NCBI GenBank assembly: GCA_937899065.1
Contig: CALBPG010000180.1
Coordinates: 1-39,364 of the forward strand
Direction: 5' to 3'
Source: an uncultured Allomuricauda sp.
GTDB lineage: Bacteria; Bacteroidota; Bacteroidia; Flavobacteriales; Flavobacteriaceae
Length of the DNA stretch: 39,364 nucleotides
Under the pieces are notes generated by a model. It was not told where the DNA came from, did not search any database, and was given only the letters and a program-made list of their open reading frames with translations. The position numbers and the translations under genes were made by a program. Positions 26,091 to 34,717 of the stretch are shown piece after piece (position 1 is the stretch's first letter; each line of letters begins with the position of its first letter).

Positions 26091-27341
26091 ATGCAGTTAA
26101 AGCGCGTAGTAGTTACAGGAATGGGGGCGCTTACCCCTATTGGAAATAACCTCAATGCTTACTGGGAAGGACTCAAAAACGGTACCAGCGGTTGTGCACC
26201 GATAACCTATTTTGATACCGAGAAATTCAAGACCAAGTTTGCTTGCGAAATCAAAGGATACAACGCTCAAGATTATTTTGACCGTAAAGAGGCCAGAAAA
26301 CTGGACCGCTTTGCACAGTATGCTTTGGTATCGTCTGATGAAGCCATCGCCGATGCAGGCTTGGATTTGGAAAAGGTTGACAAGTTCCGAGTCGGAGGCG
26401 TGTGGGGCGCTGGTATTGGAGGTTTGGAAACCTTCCAGAACGAGGTAATTGGTTTTGCATCCGGTGATGGAACACCGAGATTCAATCCGTTCTTTATCCC
26501 AAAAATGATTGCTGACATTGCTCCTGGAAATATTTCCATCAAGCATGGTTTTATGGGGCCAAATTATACAACGGTCTCAGCATGTGCCTCCTCTGCAAAT
26601 GCGATGATTGATGCGTTGAACTATATCCGTTTGGGTCATTGCGATGTGATTGTAAGCGGAGGAAGTGAGGCAGCAGTAACCATTGCGGGAATGGGTGGTT
26701 TTAACGCCATGCACGCCTTGTCCACACGAAACGAAAGTCCAGAAACCGCTTCGCGTCCTTTTGATGCGACTAGGGATGGCTTCGTACTCGGTGAAGGTGC
26801 AGGTGCTTTGATTCTTGAAGAATACGAGCATGCCAAGGCACGAGGCGCAAAGATTTACGCAGAAGTATTGGGTGGAGGACTGAGTAGTGACGCTCACCAT
26901 ATGACAGCACCACATCCGGAAGGTATTGGTGTGGTTCGGGTAATGCAAAACTGTTTGGAAAACGCAGGATTGAAACCTAGCGATGTAGATGCCATCAATA
27001 CCCATGGAACCTCCACACCTTTGGGAGATGTTGCCGAGCTAAAAGCAATCTCCAAGGTATTTGGTGATCATGCACCCAATATCAATATTAATTCCACGAA
27101 ATCCATGACAGGTCACCTTTTAGGCGCGGCCGGTGCTATTGAGGCCATCGCGTCCATTCTTGCCATGGAAAATAGTATGGTACCACCTACCATTAACCAT
27201 AGCGTGGTGGATGAAAACATCGACCCCTCTTTGAATTTAACTTTAAACAACGCACAAGCCCGCGAAGTAAATGTTGCCATGAGCAATACTTTCGGATTTG
27301 GAGGGCATAATGCCTGTGTTCTTTTTAGAAAAATAGGATAG
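26091..27341 (+). CDS. fabF: 3-oxoacyl-[ACP] synthase II
   Basis: A 416-aa condensing enzyme elongating acyl-ACP with malonyl-ACP. The catalytic Cys165 is in TVSACASSANAM; the two His are in INTHGTSTPLGD and TGHLLGAAGA; the C-terminal SNTFGFGGHNA loop is typical. It sits between acpP and rnc, with 4 bp to rnc. It is expressed either by read-through of the acpP terminator or from a weak promoter (a TAATTTAG box lies at 26059-26066). Confidence 0.96.
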   Translation: MQLKRVVVTGMGALTPIGNNLNAYWEGLKNGTSGCAPITYFDTEKFKTKFACEIKGYNAQDYFDRKEARKLDRFAQYALVSSDEAIADAGLDLEKVDKFRVGGVWGAGIGGLETFQNEVIGFASGDGTPRFNPFFIPKMIADIAPGNISIKHGFMGPNYTTVSACASSANAMIDALNYIRLGHCDVIVSGGSEAAVTIAGMGGFNAMHALSTRNESPETASRPFDATRDGFVLGEGAGALILEEYEHAKARGAKIYAEVLGGGLSSDAHHMTAPHPEGIGVVRVMQNCLENAGLKPSDVDAINTHGTSTPLGDVAELKAISKVFGDHAPNININSTKSMTGHLLGAAGAIEAIASILAMENSMVPPTINHSVVDENIDPSLNLTLNNAQAREVNVAMSNTFGFGGHNACVLFRKIG

Positions 27342-27345
27342 ACAC

Positions 27346-28089
27346 ATGGGATTAGCGTCGAAAATATTTAAATCCCCTCCCAAAGCGGATGGGGATTTTT
27401 TTTTGGCGATGAAACAAATCCTTGGGTTTAAACCCAAAGAAATTGAAGTCTACAAACGTGCTTTCCTTCATCGCTCCCTGAACAAAAAGGATGACGAAGG
27501 CAATCCCATGAACTACGAAAGGCTAGAGTTTTTAGGGGATGCCATGCTGGGCACCATTATTTCCAAGCACCTTTATAAAGAAGTCCCTGGAGGAGATGAA
27601 GGCTACCTAACCAAAATGAGGTCAAAGGTGGTAAGCCGAAAGCATTTGAACGAATTGGGAAAAGATCTGGGCCTTTTGAAATACGTACAAAGCCGCATTC
27701 CCAAAAGCCACTTTGGTGAAAACATCCATGGTAATGTATTCGAAGCTCTTGTAGGCGCCATTTATTTGGATAGAGGTTATCCCTTTTGTGAAAGGTTCAT
27801 CAACCGAAAAGTGATAGAACCTTATGTGGACATAGAGCAGCTCGAAGGAAAAGTTATCAGCTATAAAAGTCTGGTCATTGAATGGTGCCAAAAACAAAAG
27901 AAAACCTTTCACTACGACGTCTACGACGATACCGGAAATGATACCCTCCGCCATTTTGCTGTAAAATTGAGCATCCAAGATAAAGTGATGGCCAAGGCCC
28001 GAGCTACTTCCAAAAAGAAGGCCGAAGAAAAGGCATCCAAACGCGCATACTTCGCGCTACAGCGCAAAATCGAAAACCAGCAGGATTAA
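27346..28089 (+). CDS. rnc: Ribonuclease III
   Basis: A 247-aa double-strand-specific endoribonuclease. The signature ERLEFLGDAMLGTII carries the catalytic Glu/Asp, and a second acidic cluster is in FEALVGAIYLDRG. Residues from about 170 form the dsRNA-binding domain ending KKKAEEKASKRAYFAL. It follows fabF by 4 bp, so translation is likely coupled. Confidence 0.95.
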   Translation: MGLASKIFKSPPKADGDFFLAMKQILGFKPKEIEVYKRAFLHRSLNKKDDEGNPMNYERLEFLGDAMLGTIISKHLYKEVPGGDEGYLTKMRSKVVSRKHLNELGKDLGLLKYVQSRIPKSHFGENIHGNVFEALVGAIYLDRGYPFCERFINRKVIEPYVDIEQLEGKVISYKSLVIEWCQKQKKTFHYDVYDDTGNDTLRHFAVKLSIQDKVMAKARATSKKKAEEKASKRAYFALQRKIENQQD

Positions 28090-28195
28090 AAAAAGGTAAA
28101 CTATAACGTTTTCGTAAGAATTTAAGAGGCAATGGGTTACCTTCCTTTAGGCAGACACCTTGATTAAGTTTATATTTACCTTTCGTACCGGAAGT

Positions 28196-28657
28196 ATGTC
28201 CATTACGCTAAAAATTGAAGAAAGTTTTTTTGACGAAGATTTTCAACTGCTTGCACTGCACACCGCTATGGAAGACCATGCCATGGCCTATGCGCTCAAC
28301 GCTTTTTGTGGTCTTCATTTGAAACGAACAAATCAAGATTTGGAAGTGGGTACTTCACAACCATATCCTATGTTCATATGGGAAAATGAAGTGGAAGAAA
28401 CGTACTGGACCCTTATAAAAAACAAGATAGAAGAAGAACAGAACGTTCCAGATTCTGGACTCTTTGGAGTTACCCAAACTGCTTCGACATCTTATGTGTT
28501 GCAGGAACACAAAGAAGTAGATTATATATTGAAAGTAGAGGGTAATGAAGAGAGTCTCCAAAAAAAATTACAGCAGATGCGCGAAATTCCAAAATTGCTG
28601 ACCGCGTATGAAATTCAAACAAACAAGCTGAAATCCAAAAGAAACCTAATCTTTTAA
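28196..28657 (+). CDS. IPExxxVDY family protein
   Basis: A 153-aa protein of unknown function from a family found in Flavobacteriia between rnc and pyk. The naming motif is degenerate here: VLQEHKEVDYILK, with Leu-Gln-Glu in place of Ile-Pro-Glu, while the V-D-Y part is kept. The ATG at 28196 (MSITLKIEESFFDED) fits better than an upstream ATG at 28160. It ends 3 bp before the pyk start, so it is translationally linked to pyruvate kinase. Confidence 0.8.
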   Translation: MSITLKIEESFFDEDFQLLALHTAMEDHAMAYALNAFCGLHLKRTNQDLEVGTSQPYPMFIWENEVEETYWTLIKNKIEEEQNVPDSGLFGVTQTASTSYVLQEHKEVDYILKVEGNEESLQKKLQQMREIPKLLTAYEIQTNKLKSKRNLIF

Positions 28658-28660
28658 GAG

Positions 28661-30103
28661 ATGCCAACTAGAAAAAAGACCAAAATTGTAGCGACACTAG
28701 GTCCAGCCACAAGCCAGAAAGAGGTATTGAAGAATATGATGTTGTCAGGCGTGGATGTTTTCCGCATCAATTTTTCCCATGCTGCACATGAAGATGTTGC
28801 CGAAAGAATACGAATGATTCGCGAGCTCAATGAAGAGCTTCAACTCAATACATCCATTCTTGCTGACCTACAAGGCCCTAAACTTCGCGTAGGCGTTATG
28901 GGTGGAGAAGCAGTGGTCGCTCCTGGAGATAAAATCGTTTTTGCCACAGGAGAGCCTTTTGAAGGCAGCGCAGAGAAGGTTTATATGAACTACGCAAGTT
29001 TCCCTAGGGATGTGAAACCCGGTGAACGCATTTTGTTGGATGATGGAAAGTTGATTTTTGAGGTAAAATCGAACAAAGAAAATGATGAGGTGACTGCAGA
29101 AGTGATTCAAGGCGGACCTTTGAAATCCAAGAAAGGGGTGAATTTACCCAACACCAATATTTCATTGCCTGCACTTACCGAAAAGGATGTGGAAGATGCG
29201 AAGTTTGCCGTTTCACAAGATGTGGATTGGATTGCTTTGTCCTTCGTACGACACAGCCAAGATTTAATTGACCTGCAGAACTTAATCAACCAACATTCCG
29301 AACATAAAATTCCAATCGTTGCGAAGATAGAAAAACCAGAAGCGGTAGATAACATTGATAAAATTGTTGCCTATTGTGATGGTTTGATGGTTGCCAGAGG
29401 AGATTTAGGTGTTGAGGTACCTGCCCACGAAGTGCCCTTGATTCAGAAAAAATTGGTGTTGAGAGCGAAAAAGGCAAGAATACCTGTAATTATTGCTACA
29501 CAAATGATGGAGACTATGATTACCAGTCTCACGCCAACCCGGGCAGAAGTAAATGATGTGGCGAATTCCGTTATGGATGGGGCCGACGCCGTTATGCTGT
29601 CTGGAGAAACTTCCGTTGGAAATTATCCCGTGCAGGTTATTGAAAAAATGACCAGCATTTTGCTTAGCGTGGAAGGTTCAAGTCTTATCAATGTACCGCA
29701 AACCCCTCCGCATATTCGCACCAAGCGATATATCACCAAATCTGTATGTTACCATGCCGCTCTAATGGCCAATGAAATCAAGGCGAAAGCCATTTCAACA
29801 TTGACCAACAGTGGGTACACCGCTTTTCAAATCTCGGCGTGGCGCCCAAGTGCGCATATTTTGGTATTTACCTCGAACAAACGTATTCTAACGCAACTCA
29901 ATCTGTTGTGGGGGGTAAAAGCTTTTTACTACGACCGCTTTGTTTCCACTGACGAAACCATTGATGATGTGAACCAAATTGCTTGTAAAAAAGGCTTTTT
30001 GGAAGTTGGGGATATGCTTATCAGCCTTGCTGCGATGCCCATAAAAGATAAGGGTATGGTAAATACCCTTAGGGTTACCGAAATAGAAACCTGTAATTTT
30101 TAA
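28661..30103 (+). CDS. pyk: Pyruvate kinase
   Basis: A 480-aa enzyme converting phosphoenolpyruvate and ADP to pyruvate and ATP. Visible: KTKIVATLGPAT at the start, the INFSHA block, the active-site IVAKIEKPEAVDNID (catalytic Lys), DGLMVARGDLGVE and ATQMMETM, then TRAEVNDVANSVMDGADAVMLSGETSVG. The C-terminal regulatory domain is complete. It comes directly after the IPExxxVDY gene and is the last gene of this plus-strand run. Confidence 0.96.
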   Translation: MPTRKKTKIVATLGPATSQKEVLKNMMLSGVDVFRINFSHAAHEDVAERIRMIRELNEELQLNTSILADLQGPKLRVGVMGGEAVVAPGDKIVFATGEPFEGSAEKVYMNYASFPRDVKPGERILLDDGKLIFEVKSNKENDEVTAEVIQGGPLKSKKGVNLPNTNISLPALTEKDVEDAKFAVSQDVDWIALSFVRHSQDLIDLQNLINQHSEHKIPIVAKIEKPEAVDNIDKIVAYCDGLMVARGDLGVEVPAHEVPLIQKKLVLRAKKARIPVIIATQMMETMITSLTPTRAEVNDVANSVMDGADAVMLSGETSVGNYPVQVIEKMTSILLSVEGSSLINVPQTPPHIRTKRYITKSVCYHAALMANEIKAKAISTLTNSGYTAFQISAWRPSAHILVFTSNKRILTQLNLLWGVKAFYYDRFVSTDETIDDVNQIACKKGFLEVGDMLISLAAMPIKDKGMVNTLRVTEIETCNF

Positions 30104-30118
30104 GACGGGAAAGTTGCG

Positions 30119-30640
30119 TTACGCAACTTCTTTTTCGTAAGCGATAAAGTTAACTACATCGCCTTTTGTATTAAAGATAGGTGCACCCTTAATCCAACAA
30201 TTGTAGATAGTTCCATCTTTTCGGTAATTGGTAATTGTTTTTTCGAATGGAGCGCGGTTTTGAATTGCAATTCCAATTTCCCGAGATGTTTCATGACAAG
30301 TTTTTTCCCCTTGGAACATTTTGGGTTTTTTACCAATGATTTCATCTGGCTGATAGCCATTCATAGTAAAAATGTTTTGCGTAGCATACACAATGTTTAA
30401 CGCTGTATCGGTTACAACAACAACATATTCCTTATCCAAAATCCCATTTTTGAAGGGAACATCCGATTCCCATTTCTGGACAATAGATAATTGGTGCAAA
30501 TTCTTCACATCTTGGAAATTTCTACACACTTTTTGAAAGTGTTGCGCGTACAAATCCATAGAACTAATTGGGAAGCTGGGGATGGCCCTATTTTGGTAGA
30601 ATTTACTACCCGCTGCGTCGAAATGTTCGATAGTTTTCAT
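30119..30640 (-). CDS. PAS domain protein, LOV-like without the flavin cysteine
   Basis: A 173-aa protein: about 70 helical residues, then one PAS domain (from DKEYVVVVTDTALNIVYAT) and no output domain. The order Y-x-P-D-E-I-I-G-K-K-P-K-M-F-Q-G followed by ITNYRKDGTIYNCWIKG and the end FIAYEKEV mirrors LOV domains (G-x-N-C-R-F-L-Q-G, then N-Y-R-K-D-G), but the photoactive Cys is Pro and its Asn neighbour is Lys. A light-adduct function is therefore unlikely; redox or ligand sensing is possible. The ATG at 30640 is chosen over a TTG two codons upstream. Convergent with pyk and divergent from the interrupted AraC gene. Confidence 0.82.
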   Translation of the reverse strand: MKTIEHFDAAGSKFYQNRAIPSFPISSMDLYAQHFQKVCRNFQDVKNLHQLSIVQKWESDVPFKNGILDKEYVVVVTDTALNIVYATQNIFTMNGYQPDEIIGKKPKMFQGEKTCHETSREIGIAIQNRAPFEKTITNYRKDGTIYNCWIKGAPIFNTKGDVVNFIAYEKEVA

Positions 30641-30813
30641 ACTCAATACTATAAAAAGTTTAATAGCCAGTAAAATCTGAATAATATATTAACAGTTCTG
30701 TTTAATGTTTTAATCAAAAAAACCGCTTATCCAGAAGTAAGTGTCAACAAGAAAACACGACAAATGGTAAGAAAATCAAGGTTTTAAGGTAGTTAAACAA
30801 AACGTAGCCAACT

Positions 30814-31662
30814 ATGAAATACGAGTATAGAGATTCAAAATTAGGCGCTATAATGGGCTTTACTGATGACCTAAAAAATACTTTAAATGACTTTTCGATT
30901 ACGCAAAACACCATCAAATTTTTGTGGAATAGAAATGACGTAACTATACAGTTGGCAGTTGATAATATTCCAGTTGAATTGGCTCCCAACCAATTGATGA
31001 CCGTCACATATCTGCACCATGTTTCCTTTAAGGAAACCACGCTTCCCGTAACAGGGATTTTGTTCAACAGGCCTTTCTATTGTATTGCAGACCACGATAG
31101 CGAAGTTTCTTGCAATGGAATACTCTTTTTCGGCACTCAAGACATTCCTATAATAACCATTGATGCTTCACACAAGAGAAAATTTGAACTGTGGCATGAA
31201 GTATTTGCAGAAGAATTTGGAACGCCAGATACCATTCAAGGAGATATGCTGCAAATGTTATTGAAGCGTCTTATCATCATGAGCACGCGTCTGGCGAAGG
31301 AGCAACTTATTGTCAAAACCCTGAACAATGAGCAAATCGATACCATTCGCAAATTCAATTTCTTGGTAGACCTTCATTATAAAACCAAAAGAAAGGTGAG
31401 TGACTACGCCGAGTTGTTGTTCAAGTCTCCCAAAACCCTTTCCAACCTTTTCTCTATCTATAATCAGAAACCACCGCAACAGATTATTTTAGACCGTGTT
31501 GCTTTAGAGGCGAAACGCATGATGCACTTCACCGAGAAACAAAACCAAAAGATTGCCTAAGAACTTGGATTTAATTACACTTCACACTTTAGTCGTTTTT
31601 TCAAAAAAATGACGCAAATGACCCCTTCCGAATTCCGCGAAAACGTGGTTATCGCCTCTTAA
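30814..31662 (+). pseudogene. AraC family regulator interrupted by one in-frame TAA
   Basis: Codons 1-248 (30814-31557) encode an N-terminal sensing part and the first helix-turn-helix of an AraC regulator, ending FTEKQNQKIA. A TAA at 31558-31560 follows, and the same frame then reads ELGFNYTSHFSRFFKKMTQ and on to a second TAA at 31660-31662. In intact AraC proteins the join reads I-A-Y-E-L-G-F, so a Tyr codon (TAC/TAT) has become TAA. The second HTH helix and the PSEFRE tail are well preserved, so the lesion is recent or a sequence error. A shortened 248-aa protein would lack the second HTH. Confidence 0.85.
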
Positions 31663-31671
31663 GGGAAATTT

Positions 31672-31684
31672 CGACAAGTTGTCG
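31672..31684. promoter_or_regulatory. Palindrome upstream of the AhpD-like gene cluster
   Basis: CGACAA-G-TTGTCG, a perfect 6-bp dyad, 69 bp before the small ORF at 31754. A possible operator for the AraC or TetR regulator nearby; unproven. Confidence 0.35.
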
Positions 31685-31753
31685 GGAAATTGTTACTAAC
31701 CCTTGCCTGTTCTGGCGCGCCATCTTTGTACCATAATTAAAAGAAAGGTAAAG

Positions 31754-31918
31754 ATGAACGCAACAGAAAAATCAATTTTCAATCTCATTGAAATTTTCAG
31801 CAGCAATAGAAAAGTAGAACGGGACACCGTTTTGCCAAAAACCCATTGTGACCAAAGACATCACCATGATTTCTACTGTGATGCTGAAAAACCCTTTGTA
31901 GCAAGCACACAATTTTAA
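31754..31918 (+). CDS. Small Cys/His-rich hypothetical protein
   Basis: A 54-codon ORF (MNATEKSIFNLIEIFSSNRK...) with C-x-x-x-H-H-H-x-x-x-x-C-like spacing (CDQRHHHDFYC), preceded by AAAGGTAAAG as a plausible ribosome site. It ends 24 bp before the AhpD-like gene on the same strand. The His/Cys cluster suggests metal binding, but no family is recognised and it might be a non-coding leader. Confidence 0.45.
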   Translation: MNATEKSIFNLIEIFSSNRKVERDTVLPKTHCDQRHHHDFYCDAEKPFVASTQF

Positions 31919-31942
31919 TAACAACATATAAAGATTCAAATT

Positions 31943-32488
31943 ATGAGCAATTTTAATGTTCCAACTAGAGACGAAGTAAATAGCAACAATCAAGCTATTT
32001 TTGACAACCTTGAAAAAGCCTTGGGCTTTGTGCCCAATCTTTATGCGACTTTTGCGCATTCTGAAAATGCTTTGGGCAATCACCTTGCGGCCTCTAATGC
32101 AAAAACTTCTTTGAACGCAAAACAAAAAGAAGTGGTGAACTTGGCCGTTAGCCAAGTAAATAACTGTATCTACTGTTTATCAGCCCATACCGCTGTTGGT
32201 AAAATGAATGGGTTTACAGATGAGCAAATTCTCGAACTGAGAGGAGGATATGCTTCTTTTGATAACAAATTGGATGCCTTGGCCAGATTGGCACGCAACA
32301 TCACCGAGAATAGAGGTTTTACGGACGCTGTTGTTTTGGAAAACTTCTTTGAGGCGGGGTGGACCAAAGAAAACCTAGTTGACACTATTGTTTTGGTAGG
32401 GGACAAAACCATTTCCAACTACCTGCATAGTACCACAAAAATACCTGTTGACTTTCCGGTAGCGCAACCTTTGGAAGCAACTGTTTAA
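31943..32488 (+). CDS. Carboxymuconolactone decarboxylase family protein (AhpD-like)
   Basis: A 181-aa AhpD-fold protein. The redox motif is complete: Cys75-x-x-Cys78-x-x-x-His82 in NNCIYCLSAHT, preceded by the helix NAKQKEVVNLAVSQV. Such proteins reduce peroxides or decarboxylate small acids; a peroxidase-related role is the more likely reading given the CxxC. It is followed 27 bp later by the cupredoxin gene, so a small stress-related operon is inferred. Confidence 0.88.
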   Translation: MSNFNVPTRDEVNSNNQAIFDNLEKALGFVPNLYATFAHSENALGNHLAASNAKTSLNAKQKEVVNLAVSQVNNCIYCLSAHTAVGKMNGFTDEQILELRGGYASFDNKLDALARLARNITENRGFTDAVVLENFFEAGWTKENLVDTIVLVGDKTISNYLHSTTKIPVDFPVAQPLEATV

Positions 32489-32515
32489 TTGTATAAAATC
32501 TAAAAAACAAGAAAG

Positions 32516-32905
32516 ATGAAAAAAGCAGTTTTGAGCATAGCTCTGATTTTGGCAGCAGTATTGGGAGGACAAGCCCAAGAGATGATGAAAGAGAAGGCCG
32601 CAAAAACCATTAAATTGGAACAAACGCCTGGTGAATTCACCCAAAAACAACTTACGGTAACCGCAGGCACCTATATTTTTGATATCTCTAATGTTGGCGT
32701 TGGACATGATGTAGGTTTTGTGTTGGTGAAAAAGGGGTTGGATATTTCCAAGCCTGAAAATCATATCCAAACCGCTTATGTGACCCAACCAGTGAAAACA
32801 GGAGAAGCCCAACAGTCAAAACCCACAATGTTGGAAAAAGGAGAGTACGTGTACTTTTGTCCACTCAACCCGACCGCGACCGACAATACTTTGACAGTCC
32901 GATAG
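32516..32905 (+). CDS. Periplasmic cupredoxin-domain protein
   Basis: A 129-aa secreted protein with signal peptide (MKKAVLSIALILAAVLGGQAQ). The mature part has a cupredoxin fold: ISNVGVGHDVGFVL supplies a His ligand, and GEYVYFCPLNPTATDNTLTV the Cys-containing copper loop, although the usual His/Met after the Cys is not evident. It could bind copper or serve as an electron carrier in the periplasm. Co-directional with the AhpD-like gene and closed by a clear terminator. Confidence 0.8.
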   Translation: MKKAVLSIALILAAVLGGQAQEMMKEKAAKTIKLEQTPGEFTQKQLTVTAGTYIFDISNVGVGHDVGFVLVKKGLDISKPENHIQTAYVTQPVKTGEAQQSKPTMLEKGEYVYFCPLNPTATDNTLTVR

Positions 32906-32928
32906 GATTTTCAAATCACTATAGCAAG

Positions 32929-32955
32929 AGCACGCCTGTATGGCGTGCTTTTTTT
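32929..32955 (+). terminator. Terminator after the cupredoxin gene
   Basis: A perfect 8-bp stem AGCACGCC / GGCGTGCT (32929-32936 / 32942-32949), TGTAT loop, then seven T. Overlaps the end of the convergent TetR gene. Confidence 0.92.
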
Positions 32956-33535
32956 ATGATTTAAGAGGAAGGTGTTCAAAAAAAGAAGGCGCAATACTTT
33001 TAGACAGGTAAATAGGCCAATCACTTTTGAAGAGATAACTTTCTGTAATGGCACTTTCGTATAGTAAGTAGATGCCACCAGAAACCTTTTCGATTTCTGC
33101 TTTGGAAAGGTTTTCAATATTATCCGAGACTACTTCTCCCAGCAGTAATAGCAAGGCTTTCTTCTGTTTTTGGAGGAGGTTAACCAGACTGGTCTGTCTA
33201 TGTGAAATCTCTCCAAGAATGTTCAGGTCCCAACAGCCATAAAAATCATCACTTCTAAAGAGGTCGTTGAGATAATCAAAAATAGCCAGGAGTTTATTCT
33301 TTCCTATTTTTCGGCGGTCGACATAGGTTTTTAAACTTACTATAAATTGCTCATGGCGTTGCGTTAAATAGGCAATGCATATGTCCTCTTTGGATTTAAA
33401 GTGACTGTACAACGTAGCTTTTGCGATATCACATCGGTCAATGATTTGGTTAATGCCGGTGCTTTGATAGCCTTGCGAATAAAAAAGCACCCCTGCGGTG
33501 TTGATGATGTGTTGGTGAAGTTGAGCCCGCTGCAT
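32954..33535 (-). CDS. TetR/AcrR family transcriptional regulator
   Basis: A 193-aa regulator. The N-terminal HTH is clear: GVLFYSQGYQSTGINQI, then CDIAKATLYSHFKSKEDICIAYL. The rest is the variable ligand-binding domain (contains a DFYGCW block). The ATG at 33535 (MQRAQLHQHI) gives the usual start; one at 33577, 2 bp after dinB, is also in frame. It converges on the AhpD/cupredoxin unit, which it may control. Confidence 0.88.
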   Translation of the reverse strand: MQRAQLHQHIINTAGVLFYSQGYQSTGINQIIDRCDIAKATLYSHFKSKEDICIAYLTQRHEQFIVSLKTYVDRRKIGKNKLLAIFDYLNDLFRSDDFYGCWDLNILGEISHRQTSLVNLLQKQKKALLLLLGEVVSDNIENLSKAEIEKVSGGIYLLYESAITESYLFKSDWPIYLSKSIAPSFFEHLPLKS

Positions 33536-33579
33536 TGTTAAATGTAAGTAAGAAATCAGGCTTTTCAAAAACGCCATCT

Positions 33580-34671
33580 TTAGAAATCGAAACGAAGCTG
33601 AACCGAAATGGCTTCTTCCTTGGTCTCAGAATCGGGTTTCTTCTTGTCTTCGGTATTAAGGTTGGACAGGGAAATACCCAACAGCCGTACCGAATTTTCA
33701 AGTCCAGTTTGATACAGAAGGTCTTTGGCAGTTTCGAGGATTAGGGATTTGTCGGCAATGAAATAGGGAAGGGTCTTGCTGCGGGTATTCAAGGTGAAAT
33801 CACTGTATTTAATTTTTAAGGTGACCGTTTTTCCTGAAATATTTGATTTTTGAAGGCGCTTCTCCAATTCCTGCGCAATGTTCTCAAAACGTTCGCGCAT
33901 GAAAATTTCACTGCTGAGATTTTCCGAGAAGGTCCGTTCCGCCCCTACTGATTTTGGAATGCGATGCGGCTTTACCGGGCTATTGTGAATACCGCGAACC
34001 ACATTATAATAATGCGAACCACTTTTCCCAAAATGTTGTTCCAAAAACAAAAGACTCTTCGCTTTGAGCTCCTTTCCAGTAAAAATCCCCAGCTTATACA
34101 TTTTTTCTGCGGTCACTTTTCCAACACCATAAAACTTTCGAATGTCCAATTCTTCCAGAAATGAGATAACCTCTTCGGGGTTGATGGTCTTTTGCCCATT
34201 TGGTTTGTTGATGTCACTCGCCACTTTGGCGACGAATTTGTTGATTGAAATTCCTGCCGAAGCCGTCAGTCCAGTTTTCTCCAAAATGTTTTGGCGAATT
34301 TCTTTGGCAATCAAGGTTGCCGATGGATTTCCCTTTTTGTTTTGGGTCACATCCAAATAGGCCTCATCCAGCGAAAGCGGTTCTACTAAATCAGTATACT
34401 CGAAGAAAATATTGCGTATGGTTTTGGAGATTTCTTTGTAGCGCTCAAATCGGGGTTTCACGAAAATTAGGTCGGGGCAATTCCGTTGGGCAATGTATCC
34501 CGCCATAGCGCTCCGAACACCAAATTTTCTGGCTTCGTAACTGGCGGCCGACACCACGCCGCGTTTAGACCCACCACCTACGGCAATTGGTTTTCCCTTG
34601 AGTTCTGGATTGTCATGCTGCTCCACAGAAGCATAAAAGGCATCCATGTCTACATGTATGATTTTTCGCAT
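33580..34671 (-). CDS. dinB: DNA polymerase IV (DinB, Y-family)
   Basis: A 363-aa translesion polymerase. The first catalytic Asp is in HVDMDAFYASVEQ near the start, with the second acidic pair in PLSLDEAYLDVTQ; YEARKFGVRSAM and the HhH-like GVGKVTAEKMYKLGI follow, and the little-finger domain is complete. The ATG at 34671 (MRKIIHVDMDAF) is the family start. Divergent from the CYTH gene. A TAAATTTG box at 34693-34700 is the likely -7 element. No SOS box recognised. Confidence 0.95.
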   Translation of the reverse strand: MRKIIHVDMDAFYASVEQHDNPELKGKPIAVGGGSKRGVVSAASYEARKFGVRSAMAGYIAQRNCPDLIFVKPRFERYKEISKTIRNIFFEYTDLVEPLSLDEAYLDVTQNKKGNPSATLIAKEIRQNILEKTGLTASAGISINKFVAKVASDINKPNGQKTINPEEVISFLEELDIRKFYGVGKVTAEKMYKLGIFTGKELKAKSLLFLEQHFGKSGSHYYNVVRGIHNSPVKPHRIPKSVGAERTFSENLSSEIFMRERFENIAQELEKRLQKSNISGKTVTLKIKYSDFTLNTRSKTLPYFIADKSLILETAKDLLYQTGLENSVRLLGISLSNLNTEDKKKPDSETKEEAISVQLRFDF

Positions 34672-34692
34672 CGGAAAATCCGTATCCATACC

Positions 34693-34700
34693 CAAATTTA
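34693..34700 (-). promoter_or_regulatory. -7 box of dinB
   Basis: TAAATTTG on the minus strand, an exact TAnnTTTG match, 21 bp before the dinB start. The implied -33 region would overlap the start of the divergent CYTH gene (34718). Confidence 0.5.
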
Positions 34701-34717
34701 TGGCTATATTTCATAGT

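Noticed and set aside
31713-31722. TGGCGCGCCA palindrome upstream of the small ORF
   Set aside because: Short, and only a GC-rich self-complementary site; no supporting context.
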